From positions 1 to 60,773 of IMG/VR virus record IMGVR_UViG_3300042691_012577: a DNA stretch of 60,773 nt. One strand, 5' to 3'. This document shows positions 40,265 to 49,055 of the stretch, piece by piece; the stretch's first letter is position 1; each line of letters starts with the position of its first letter. This DNA comes from a virus. The translations under genes and the position numbers were made by a program. The notes under the pieces were generated by a model. The model did not search any database, was not told the origin of the DNA, and saw only the letters and a list, made by a program, of their open reading frames with translations.

Positions 40265-41383
40265 ATGCTCACATTCTTTGACGTTGTAGAACACCTTATC
40301 GTTGCGTCGTTTGGCGGGCCGCAGGATGCGGAGCAGCGGGACATCCGCACCGCAGTGCATCGCGCCTACCAAGAGGTCACGACTATGCGTGACTGGGCCT
40401 TCTACAGCACGCACGGGCGAGTGGTCACGCAGGCCCCGTTCACGACTGGGCTGGTGACGTTTGACGCCACGACCAATCAACTCACCATCTCCGGGACAAC
40501 GTGGCCCACATGGGCAGCGAACGGGTACGTGCGGAACGGGGCGCGTGTCGCCAAGATCGCCACCCGAGACAGTTCCACGGTCGTGACGCTGGATAGCCAG
40601 ATCACGTTCCCGGAGAGTTTCAGCAACGCTAGCCACATCCTCTACAGGACCGTGTATCCGCTGCCGACCGACTTGCGGAACATGGACGAACCGTCCGACG
40701 AATTCTTCTGGTGGTCTGGCATCTACCTGACGCCTGACGAAGCGATGAAAGTTGAGCGCGTCAATTACCACGCTGGCTCTCCCCTGCACTGGACCATCAT
40801 CAAAGACCCGTCCTCGTATGGCTGGGCGCTGAAACTCATCGGCTACCCGACCGCAATCGAAACCATCGACTTCACCTACCGTCGCAGGGCGAGGCCGATC
40901 AAATACTCCGGCCATGAGCCGGCGGTTCGGGCAGGCACCATTTCCTCCAACGTAACTTTAGTGACGGGCACTGGCACGACGTTTACAAGCGACTTAGCTG
41001 GGGCGGTCCTTAGAGTTGGAGATGCCGACTACCCGGAGTCCGCCACGGGCCTGAAGCCTTACAAGACCGAGTCGTTCATCACCGCAGTCAACTCCGGGGT
41101 GTCCGTCAGCACGGCCGAGTCGGTGTTGGCATCTTCGGCAAAGTACCTCATCACGGATCCGATTGATCTTCCGCCGCACATGCACAACGTGATGTTCTCC
41201 TGCGCCGACTACTGGCTGGCCCGGCTCCGCAACCAGAAGCCGGACAACGCTTTCGCCATGTACCAGCGCGACCTTCGCCTCGCTCTGGAGCAAGACGCAT
41301 TGGCTCCGCTGTCCGGCCGGTCCAAGGAAATCTACACCGACCATGGATGGCGCAGCCCCCTGCAACCGGACGGTGGTGCATGA
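40265..41383 (+). CDS. Tail tubular protein A-like (head-tail adaptor)
   Basis: A 372-residue protein. The N-terminal part (IRTAVHRAYQEVTTMRDWAF) and the following beta region are like gp11-type tail tubular proteins that form the ring joining portal and nozzle. The size is larger than T7 gp11, with an extra beta-rich C-terminal half. A large nozzle-like protein follows. Assigned by order and pattern. Confidence 0.6.
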   Translation: MLTFFDVVEHLIVASFGGPQDAEQRDIRTAVHRAYQEVTTMRDWAFYSTHGRVVTQAPFTTGLVTFDATTNQLTISGTTWPTWAANGYVRNGARVAKIATRDSSTVVTLDSQITFPESFSNASHILYRTVYPLPTDLRNMDEPSDEFFWWSGIYLTPDEAMKVERVNYHAGSPLHWTIIKDPSSYGWALKLIGYPTAIETIDFTYRRRARPIKYSGHEPAVRAGTISSNVTLVTGTGTTFTSDLAGAVLRVGDADYPESATGLKPYKTESFITAVNSGVSVSTAESVLASSAKYLITDPIDLPPHMHNVMFSCADYWLARLRNQKPDNAFAMYQRDLRLALEQDALAPLSGRSKEIYTDHGWRSPLQPDGGA

Positions 41384-41646
41384 TCCAGATCGACAAGTGG
41401 CCTGGGCTAGTCACGAACGCATCGCCTTATGCCATCCCGGCTGGAGCGGCCGTGACGCAAGTCAATCTTCAGGTGATCGCTCCCGGCCAGCTTACCGTTA
41501 GGCAGGGTTCCACTACCGTGTCGTTCGCCACGCACACTGGCTCCACGGCGTCGGTCATTCGGATGTTCCGTTATCCGCGAGAGAACGAGAACTTGGTGTA
41601 CCAGAATTTTTCCGGCGCGATCTTTGTCGGCAGGAGTCCCTCCTAA
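41380..41646 (+). CDS. Small protein, possibly N-terminal part of the tail nozzle protein
   Basis: An 88-residue protein (MIQIDKWPGLVTNASPY...). The start, with GLVTNASPYAIPAGAAVTQV and NLQVIAPGQLTVRQG, is the typical N-terminus of large tail tubular B-like proteins. Here it ends with a TAATG junction to the large downstream gene. It may be a split nozzle protein made as two chains. Confidence 0.55.
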   Translation: MIQIDKWPGLVTNASPYAIPAGAAVTQVNLQVIAPGQLTVRQGSTTVSFATHTGSTASVIRMFRYPRENENLVYQNFSGAIFVGRSPS

Positions 41647-44267
41647 TGCAGATCGGTGGCCGCACGACCGGCGGGCTGGTGTCGATCCAGGTGACCACTG
41701 GTGGCGTGTCGTACACATCTGCGCCGACCGTCGCTATCTCTGGTGGCGGCGGAACGGGGGCGACAGCGGTGTGCCACATGGCCGGCACTCGCGTTGAGTC
41801 CATCGTGATCGGCAATGCTGGCACTGGGTACACATCGAACCCCACGGTGACCATCAGCGGTGGCAGTGGCAGTGGGGCTGGAGCGACGGCGACGGCCTAC
41901 ACCGGATCCCTGCGGCCACTGTCCTTCTTTAAGGGCCGTTACGGCGATCTGTACGGCGTGGACGGCATGGGGCGTGGCTTCCGCTGGGACGGAGCCGCAA
42001 CGAGCGTGGAGCGGCTGGGAATTGCGAAACCCTCCATGCCACCGGCAGTGACATCTTCAGCGTCCTCCTCTGGCGGATACGTGTCCGGCGTGCAGATGGT
42101 TGCCGCCGGCGCTGGCTACCACAGCGCGCCAACCGTGACGTTCACTGGCGGGTCGGCGACAAGTCCCGCCAGGGCGATTGCTTCCGTGCAGAACGGGCGA
42201 GTAACCGGCATTCGCGTTACGGACCCCGGCAGCGGCTACCAAACAAACCCCACGGTCAGCCTGTCTGGCGGCATAGGAACCGGGGCCAGCTTCTCTGTGG
42301 GCGTTATTGGCACGGCCAACAACCTGACGCTCTCGTCGCCTGGGGCCGGCTACACATCCAACGCGACAACGTCCCCCACGGTGCAGTTCGCCACCGGCCA
42401 AGGTCTGACGAGCGCGTACGCAACGGTATCCGTCTCGGCCGATGGAACCATCTCTTCCGTGGCTCTGATTTCAGGCGGGACTGGGGCGACCACCTCCGGA
42501 GTTACGGCCAGCATCATCGGCGGCGGCGGAACTGGCGCTTCAATAGATGTTGGCATGTTGTTCTCTGTGGTGTCTCTCACGGCGGCATCCAGCGGGAGCG
42601 GGTACTTCACGGCTCCACAGATATCCTTCCGTTCCGCAGCCACCGATCCCAGCGGGTACGGCGCAGGCGCTACGGCAATCGTGAATTCTCTTGGCAACGT
42701 GACCGGCGCGGCCGTCTACGCGGGCGGTCAGTACGGGGCCATACCCACCGCCTACATTGCCGACACCACCGCCAGGGCGCAGGCGTCGGTGGCGTTCCCG
42801 ATGAAGGGCCGTTACAAGTGCGCCATTCGCTACCTGGATGACACGCCCGAAAGCCAGAACGGACCCATTCCTTCCAGCATCTCGTGGCTCCAAGAGATTG
42901 ACGCCGGAAGCGGTGCTGGCCAGCTAACGTGGTCCTTCACGCACGACGGCATAGAGGGTCGCGTCCACTCCATGGAACTGTGGCGCACCAGCGCCGAGCA
43001 ATCCGTGGTGCTGTACCGCGTGGCGACCATCCTGCGTTCCGACGCCGCGTTCACCGCCACGTACACGGACACGCTGACCGACATCGAATTGCAGGACACG
43101 ACGCGGGCAGACTACGGCCTCATGCCGATCACGCTGCCTTCCGGCCAGATCAACGCCCGCCGGTTTGAGATCCCGCCGGGGAACTACGCCGTGGCCTGCA
43201 TGTTCCAAGACCGCGCGTGGTATGCGGTGGACACGACTGGGGCCAAGCCGAACTCGCTCTTCTACTCCGAGATTGACGAGCCGGAATCCGTCCCCGAAGC
43301 CAACGAACTGGTGGTCCAAGAAAACACGACGGAAACCGACTCCATCGTGGCGCTCATACCGCTGGGGTCGGAATTGCTGATAGCCCAGCGGGCGCATGTC
43401 TACAAACTGAACTACGTTGCGCAGCCCGTGCTGGACGCGAGCCTTATTCTGGGAGCCTATCGCGGCATTCTCAACAGTCGCTGCTGGGACATCTTGGGCG
43501 GCGTGGCGTTCATCGCTGATAGCAATGGCCTCTACGCCTACGACGGCAACAACGAAGACCCCGTCTCCGTGCCTGTCGATAACTACTGGCGGGATCGCAT
43601 CATCGACTTCTCCAAGTCAGACAAGTTCCATGTGAAGGCCGACATGACCACACGGACGGTGCGGTTCTACTACTGCAAATCCGGGGACTCCGAGCCTGTT
43701 CGGGCGCTGTGCTTCTGCGTTGCGACAAAGGCGTGGTGGGAGGAGTCCTATCCAAACGCCATCACGGCGGCGTGCCCAATGATGATGGGCGGAAAGTACT
43801 CGTCTGTCCAGGGAACGTCCTCCGGTTTTTTCGTCCAAGCGTCCGGCTCTATCGACACGGGCAGCACCCCCATCGCCTACGAGTACCGCACGGGCGTTGC
43901 GCGGTTGAAGGACGAGAACGGATCGCGGTCTGTTGGCGTTCTGTTTCAACCGACAACGGACGATGCCACGCTCCAAGTGAGGATGCACTACAACAACTCC
44001 AGCACACCCAGGCCGAACGCCATAGCGTCTGACAGGGGCAACGGCTTCACCACAACGCTTGGTTCGACGGCCGCCACGCTCAATATGAAGAAGACGCAGT
44101 CGCTGGGGGAAGCCAACGGTTTCGCCAAGGCGTACTACGCCGGCCGGCAGGATGATCGCTCTTCCGGTGGCGACAGGCACATCGCCGTCGCCGTTGCGGG
44201 AACGCAGGCCGCGACCACTGGCAACAGCGTGGTGATCTACGGCATCACGGTTGAGGGGGCCGAGTAA
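41646..44267 (+). CDS. Tail tubular protein B-like (nozzle) with inserted beta repeats
   Basis: An 873-residue protein. Residues 1-390 contain repeated Gly/Thr/Val-rich units with motifs such as GxGYTSNPTVTISGGSGSGA. The second half has the conserved nozzle-like part (MKGRYKCAIRYLDDTPES, EIDEPESVPEANELVV, TTRTVRFYYCKSGD). It should form the tail tip and take part in DNA ejection. The preceding 88-residue gene supplies the usual N-terminus. Confidence 0.65.
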   Translation: MQIGGRTTGGLVSIQVTTGGVSYTSAPTVAISGGGGTGATAVCHMAGTRVESIVIGNAGTGYTSNPTVTISGGSGSGAGATATAYTGSLRPLSFFKGRYGDLYGVDGMGRGFRWDGAATSVERLGIAKPSMPPAVTSSASSSGGYVSGVQMVAAGAGYHSAPTVTFTGGSATSPARAIASVQNGRVTGIRVTDPGSGYQTNPTVSLSGGIGTGASFSVGVIGTANNLTLSSPGAGYTSNATTSPTVQFATGQGLTSAYATVSVSADGTISSVALISGGTGATTSGVTASIIGGGGTGASIDVGMLFSVVSLTAASSGSGYFTAPQISFRSAATDPSGYGAGATAIVNSLGNVTGAAVYAGGQYGAIPTAYIADTTARAQASVAFPMKGRYKCAIRYLDDTPESQNGPIPSSISWLQEIDAGSGAGQLTWSFTHDGIEGRVHSMELWRTSAEQSVVLYRVATILRSDAAFTATYTDTLTDIELQDTTRADYGLMPITLPSGQINARRFEIPPGNYAVACMFQDRAWYAVDTTGAKPNSLFYSEIDEPESVPEANELVVQENTTETDSIVALIPLGSELLIAQRAHVYKLNYVAQPVLDASLILGAYRGILNSRCWDILGGVAFIADSNGLYAYDGNNEDPVSVPVDNYWRDRIIDFSKSDKFHVKADMTTRTVRFYYCKSGDSEPVRALCFCVATKAWWEESYPNAITAACPMMMGGKYSSVQGTSSGFFVQASGSIDTGSTPIAYEYRTGVARLKDENGSRSVGVLFQPTTDDATLQVRMHYNNSSTPRPNAIASDRGNGFTTTLGSTAATLNMKKTQSLGEANGFAKAYYAGRQDDRSSGGDRHIAVAVAGTQAATTGNSVVIYGITVEGAE

Positions 44268-45911
44268 ATGCTGACGCAGGCCATGCCGGCGCTGGTGAAG
44301 GCCCTGGACGGTGTCTTGCCGCCCGAGGCCCTGAAGCAACTCACGCAGGCCCTTGGCAACTGCAACCAGCCGCTGACCAGCAGATCCGGCCTGAACGTGC
44401 AGTCGCCCAATCCAGCCAACGACAGGGGCGTGATCGTTGATCCTCCGTGGGATCCGAGGCTTCCGCCCGACTATCCCCCGAACTACCCGCCACTGTTTCC
44501 GGACTCTGGACCGAACAACTATTACGTTGATGTCCCCGGTTGGTCTGGGCCGGGGGGCTGGAACATGAACAACTACGCCGGGAACAGCTTTAATTTTTCC
44601 ACACCCCAAGAGTTCAACCTAGCCAACTACTACGGCGCACCGACGTTCAATGTTGGCGGCAATTCGTTCTTCGACACGGTTTCCACGACCAACATCAATA
44701 CGACAAACATCAATGGCTATCCTGTGCGGGGGCAGGACGGCACGGACGGCGCTACTGGCCCGTCTGGTCCTCCCGGCGCTGCTGGCAGGGATGCGGAAGT
44801 TCCGGACTTCGCTCTGGCGCTGATGGCTAACTTGCGATTCATTCGGCATCTGCCTCCCAACCTTGCCAATGTTATCGTGGGCGTGAGGGCGACTGATCGC
44901 CTGCCAACACAGGCATTTGGCAACGTGACAGCAGACGGCGACCCGACTGTCGATCTACCAAATTACGAGGTGGCTGCACAGGCGCTGGACGCTGCAAGCA
45001 CGGCTCCGCACAACATAGACATTCCGACATACGAGATTACTGGCGACATACCTCTCACCGCATCGCTTACAGAGACTCAGGCCGTCTCTGGCTTTATAGA
45101 CCTCCCGACAGGAATCACAGGCACTGCCAGCTTTTCTGCAAGCGACATTGACTTGGAGGCAGGCGACCAGACCTTGGCCATTGACGCTGACGTAGATGTG
45201 CCGACCACCATAGAGGGGTCTGTGACGGTCAGTGGCACCGTCGATGTTCCCGATGTCGCGGGAACAGTGAGCATAACGGGGTCTGTGACAGTGGATGTCT
45301 TGGAGGGCGAAACGGTCACTTGCGAAATACAGCTTCCGAAGTATGTGTTTGATCCGGAAACGTGCGCGCTCACCCTCTCCGAGGACGAAACGTACACGGC
45401 GTCGGTACAAGTCCCGAAGTTTGGCGTCACCAGCAACACGCTTGGCGCCAGTCACGCCCTAAGCCTGAGCGCAGAGACAAATGTAACCTGCACAATAGCC
45501 GCCACCGCAGACGCCACTGGCCTTTTTCTTGGCGAGGTTCAGCCACTTCCAGTTACGGGGACTGTGCCGAAGTTGCGGGTGGCTTCTGAAACCATTTCAG
45601 TATCGCACCAACTGTCCCTTTCCGGAACTGGGGCAACGGCCCCTTTGAGCTTGCGGGACGGCACCGTTCCACGGCTGGAGGTCGCTAGCTTCGACCTAGC
45701 TGTTTCCAAGACAGGAGACACCGAAGAGGTATCCGTGGATCTACCCGTCTACTCGCTCCCGGCACTGACGGCCACTCCGGACGGGGAAGCGGACATAGAT
45801 ATGGACCCCGTTTCCTACACATTTACGGGGATCCCCACGGTCCAGCGGTACGTGACCGACATCGTCGTAAACCAAGTTCCGGCCCCAGTTACGCCCGTGT
45901 TTACGCCCTGA
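44268..45911 (+). CDS. Tail fibre or spike with a short collagen-like segment
   Basis: A 547-residue protein. It has a Pro/Asn-rich first part, a collagen-like Gly-X-Y stretch (GQDGTDGATGPSGPPGAAGR) near residue 165, and a long acidic, beta-rich region (Thr/Val/Ser repeats such as VPTTIEGSVTVSGTVDVP). A trimeric fibre is likely. Its start follows the nozzle stop directly. Confidence 0.6.
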   Translation: MLTQAMPALVKALDGVLPPEALKQLTQALGNCNQPLTSRSGLNVQSPNPANDRGVIVDPPWDPRLPPDYPPNYPPLFPDSGPNNYYVDVPGWSGPGGWNMNNYAGNSFNFSTPQEFNLANYYGAPTFNVGGNSFFDTVSTTNINTTNINGYPVRGQDGTDGATGPSGPPGAAGRDAEVPDFALALMANLRFIRHLPPNLANVIVGVRATDRLPTQAFGNVTADGDPTVDLPNYEVAAQALDAASTAPHNIDIPTYEITGDIPLTASLTETQAVSGFIDLPTGITGTASFSASDIDLEAGDQTLAIDADVDVPTTIEGSVTVSGTVDVPDVAGTVSITGSVTVDVLEGETVTCEIQLPKYVFDPETCALTLSEDETYTASVQVPKFGVTSNTLGASHALSLSAETNVTCTIAATADATGLFLGEVQPLPVTGTVPKLRVASETISVSHQLSLSGTGATAPLSLRDGTVPRLEVASFDLAVSKTGDTEEVSVDLPVYSLPALTATPDGEADIDMDPVSYTFTGIPTVQRYVTDIVVNQVPAPVTPVFTP

Positions 45912-45946
45912 CGGCCTAGAGGACATTAAGAGGTAGGAGAAACAAG

Positions 45947-46954
45947 ATGGCAGGAGCAATCGTCCACAGCTATAACCCGCACAAAGATGTTGTGGTCGCC
46001 CGCATCAATGCTGCGGGCCAAGTCGGAGCGGCTAAAGCGCAGGCCGCTGGACAAGCTGCCGCCGCCGCAGCCCAGGCCGCTGCCGCTAAGTACGGAGCGT
46101 GGGCCGGCGGTCTAGGGTCGTTCGGCCAGTCTGCGGCGAATGAGGCTGGCGCACGCACTGCCGCCTCCGGAATGGTTGAGGCCGCAAGGCAGGGCGCTCT
46201 TGGCAACATCGGGTCGGCAGCGCTTGGGGCGTACGGCTCTGCGGCCAACAGTGCGCTGGGCGCGTGGGCGGCAAACCAGACTGCATATAACCGCTCTCTG
46301 GCAGACATGCACGTAGCCGACCAGCAGGGTCTGTCGCAGTACGGGTCCACGCGGAACGCAGCGCTCTCCGGTCTTGGCAATTCCTACTCTGGGATGCTTG
46401 GTCCGCTGATGGCAGCAAACGCTCTTTCAAATCTGTCTTTTGATATGAGCGGAACACCGGGCGGGAACTTCAGCGTCACGGGCAACAAGAACTCCACTTC
46501 CAATACTGGAGGTTCGCCGTGGAAGGTTGATCCTGAAGCCTTTGCGCCAATCGACACGCTTCGCGAAAATCTGATGTCGCCAGACGTTATGAACCGGATG
46601 GCTGGGCAATCGTCCAAAGCAAGCCAGCGGCTAGATGATCAGCATGCCGCCTCTCGCTATATGCCATCCACGATGCTTGCTGACACCGTGCCCGTCTTGC
46701 AGAATCTCTATCGCAGTGCCGCCGATGACTCGTCCAGCGGAGTCAACCAGTTCTACGAAATGAATCCCGCGATGACTGGCCTTGGCCGCTACCAAGCGCT
46801 GCTGGATGTCCTCTTGGAAAAGGACAAGCCGAACTATGCGCACGGCACTTCATGGATTCGACCGCAAGCAACCACGCAGGAGGGCAGGCCCTCTGTTGTT
46901 CCTCCGACGCAGCCGCTTTGGGATGCCGAAGCCGAAATGGCGAAGTGGAAGTAA
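45947..46954 (+). CDS. Internal-virion-like protein, Ala-rich
   Basis: A 335-residue protein after GGTAGGAG. The first 130 residues are Ala/Gly-rich helices (AAKAQAAGQAAAAAAQAAAA) that could cross or line a membrane; the C-terminal half is soluble. Small-residue helices are typical of ejected proteins in podoviruses. No enzyme motif. Confidence 0.55.
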   Translation: MAGAIVHSYNPHKDVVVARINAAGQVGAAKAQAAGQAAAAAAQAAAAKYGAWAGGLGSFGQSAANEAGARTAASGMVEAARQGALGNIGSAALGAYGSAANSALGAWAANQTAYNRSLADMHVADQQGLSQYGSTRNAALSGLGNSYSGMLGPLMAANALSNLSFDMSGTPGGNFSVTGNKNSTSNTGGSPWKVDPEAFAPIDTLRENLMSPDVMNRMAGQSSKASQRLDDQHAASRYMPSTMLADTVPVLQNLYRSAADDSSSGVNQFYEMNPAMTGLGRYQALLDVLLEKDKPNYAHGTSWIRPQATTQEGRPSVVPPTQPLWDAEAEMAKWK

Positions 46955-46959
46955 ACACC

Positions 46960-47295
46960 ATGCCGCAGCTACCCGTTCAGTCGCCGTACTCGTCGCAGCA
47001 GCGTGAATCGGCGTTGGCTTCGATGATGGCCAAGTCTCCTTACGGCCAATACAACGCCAACCACCACGACGTTATGAACTCCCTTGGCGGTAAGAGCGCC
47101 GCCGCCTTTGGCCTGGATGCCGCGAAGGCCGACATGGATTACTCGCTGGCCCGCCAGTCTGCCGACAGGGCATTGAACTTGCAGGAAACGCAGAACTCTA
47201 TGCAGGAAGAGCAGAATAAGCAGTCGCTCATGAACGAGCGCCTGCAACAGATGTACGGCTTTACCTCTAGCGTGCTTGGGGCCTTGTTGCGATGA
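46960..47295 (+). CDS. Small virion-associated helical protein
   Basis: A 111-residue protein (MPQLPVQSPYSSQQRES...) with a Gln/Asn/Glu-rich helix and a hydrophobic end (YGFTSSVLGALL). The stop overlaps the next ATG. Probably a minor internal protein. Confidence 0.5.
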   Translation: MPQLPVQSPYSSQQRESALASMMAKSPYGQYNANHHDVMNSLGGKSAAAFGLDAAKADMDYSLARQSADRALNLQETQNSMQEEQNKQSLMNERLQQMYGFTSSVLGALLR

Positions 47296-47678
47296 CTCCT
47301 CAGATACCACGCGACACGCAGACCGCCGCTTTCAACAACGCCTACGCATCCGCTGTTGCGGCTGGCGATCCTCGTTTTAATGCAAAGCCCTACGACAAGC
47401 CGGGACTGTCTCGCGGAGGCGCGCAGTGGAACCAAGCTGGCATTGATGGCGCGAACAAGATGGCGGAAGGAATTGCCGCCGCTTACTCGCAGGATTTGCA
47501 GACCGGCAAAGCCAACTCAGATGCGGCGCTTCAAAGCCAGCGTGATGAGCGGACGAACTCCCTTGCCTTGGCCGCTCTTCAGCAGCAAAACAACTACGCC
47601 AACCAACTCGCCGCGCTTCAGCGGCAGGGTATGGCTCTGAACCTTATGTCTTCGCTCCTTGGGGGTCTAACGAAGTAA
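47292..47678 (+). CDS. Small virion-associated helical protein
   Basis: A 128-residue protein (MTPQIPRDTQTAAFNNA...), Ala/Gln-rich, ending LNLMSSLLGGL, the same layout as the preceding gene. The two may be distant paralogues. The stop overlaps the next ATG. Confidence 0.5.
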   Translation: MTPQIPRDTQTAAFNNAYASAVAAGDPRFNAKPYDKPGLSRGGAQWNQAGIDGANKMAEGIAAAYSQDLQTGKANSDAALQSQRDERTNSLALAALQQQNNYANQLAALQRQGMALNLMSSLLGGLTK

Positions 47679-47983
47679 TGGCACAAATTGACTTGGACTT
47701 GGATGACCTCACCAACGCCGCGCTGAAGCGCATGGTTAAGCAGCTTCTGACGGCGAGTGACTCCGAACAGAAGAAGATCCTGAAGCGGCTTGGCGACCAC
47801 AATCCCTCCGAGGAAGCCGCCGAAGGGAAGGTTGCCAAGAAGGCCCCGAAGAACGACCTTGCCGACCTCCATGAGGAGATGCACGGCAAGCCCAATACCC
47901 CGATGGTGACCGAAGACGATCTTCCGTACGAGGAGGATGACGGCGAAGAGGAAATGCCCGCACAGAAAAGGAAGGCACGATGA
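47678..47983 (+). CDS. Small acidic protein
   Basis: A 101-residue protein beginning MAQIDLDLDDLTNAALK, with helices, an acidic block (EDDGEEEM) and a basic end. Possibly a chaperone or assembly factor for the virion proteins around it. Confidence 0.5.
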   Translation: MAQIDLDLDDLTNAALKRMVKQLLTASDSEQKKILKRLGDHNPSEEAAEGKVAKKAPKNDLADLHEEMHGKPNTPMVTEDDLPYEEDDGEEEMPAQKRKAR

Positions 47984-49044
47984 ACCCGCGTTTCCTAGAT
48001 TCCCTTCGCCGCATGGCCGGGCGGGTCGATGATGTCCCGGCCCGCGTGACTGCCAATGTCGATCCGGATGTTGTGCGGTATCTGGATGACCTGAGTGCCC
48101 AAGACAATGCGTTTAAGACGCGATTCGGCTTCGACCCGGACAAGGTGTACGAGCCAATCGACGGTGTGGCTGGCGCCGCCCGAAGGATGGACGCCGGGGT
48201 TCCGGCGCAGCCCAACTTGGGCTTAGAGTCGCCGCTGTTCCCGCAGATGTCCCGAGCGCAGGACGCCTTCGACAACTTGCGGAAGGGCCGCACATCAAAT
48301 CTCCGCAACCAGCCGTTCGCCCAGCCTGCCGGTGCGGCGATCCGTGATGCCGCCGCCGACTCCATCCGCGCCATGCAGAGGGACCGGATGGCGGAACGCG
48401 CCATGATGGTCGGTGGTGCCGCTGGCGCCGCTGGTCTGGGGACCATGATTGCCGGGTCGCACAACAACATGAGCGATGCGGTACAGGCCAGCCCGCCCGC
48501 CAAGCCCATGGCTGCGCCCGCTCCTGCCGCCCCGATGGCTGCGCCCCAGGCTCCGGGCCTTTCTCCGGAGGAACAAGCGTTTGCCGACAAGTTTAAGTCG
48601 CAGCTTGCCGGGCACGAGGCGCGTGTGGAACCGGCGTACGAAGCCGACCGCATGGCTATGGAAGCGAAGCAGATGCTTGCCGACCTCAACGCCCGCAGGC
48701 GGGCCGCTGGCGGCGAAGTTCCAGACGCTGCCGAGGTGACGGCGAAGGCCGACGCGATGCTCGCGCAGGCCAACGCTATCCGCAACGAATCGACCTACAG
48801 GCCGCTCCCGCAGCAGGGTGTTCGTGGACAGAAGGCCGGTTCGCGTCAGCAGGCTATCGCCATGATCCAGGCTCTCAACGCCGACCGTCAGCGGGCTGGT
48901 GGCGAGGTGGCCGATGCTCCGCAGCGAGAGGCTGCGATCCGCCAGTTGCTGGCAAGGGCCGACGCGGAGGAGTCCATGTCCACTGCCGATCTTGCGGCCG
49001 AAAGCCGTCCTCTCCCAGCTTCTACGCCACGGGTCGCCCTCTAG
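47980..49044 (+). CDS. Internal-virion-like protein with a duplicated segment
   Basis: A 354-residue Ala/Arg-rich protein. A small-residue segment (MMVGGAAGAAGLGTMIAG) could insert in a membrane. Two related units end the protein: one with LNARRRAAGGEVPDAAEV, then about 60 residues on LNADRQRAGGEVADAPQR. Likely packaged and ejected with DNA. Confidence 0.55.
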   Translation: MNPRFLDSLRRMAGRVDDVPARVTANVDPDVVRYLDDLSAQDNAFKTRFGFDPDKVYEPIDGVAGAARRMDAGVPAQPNLGLESPLFPQMSRAQDAFDNLRKGRTSNLRNQPFAQPAGAAIRDAAADSIRAMQRDRMAERAMMVGGAAGAAGLGTMIAGSHNNMSDAVQASPPAKPMAAPAPAAPMAAPQAPGLSPEEQAFADKFKSQLAGHEARVEPAYEADRMAMEAKQMLADLNARRRAAGGEVPDAAEVTAKADAMLAQANAIRNESTYRPLPQQGVRGQKAGSRQQAIAMIQALNADRQRAGGEVADAPQREAAIRQLLARADAEESMSTADLAAESRPLPASTPRVAL

Positions 49045-49055
49045 GAGTTTCTGTA

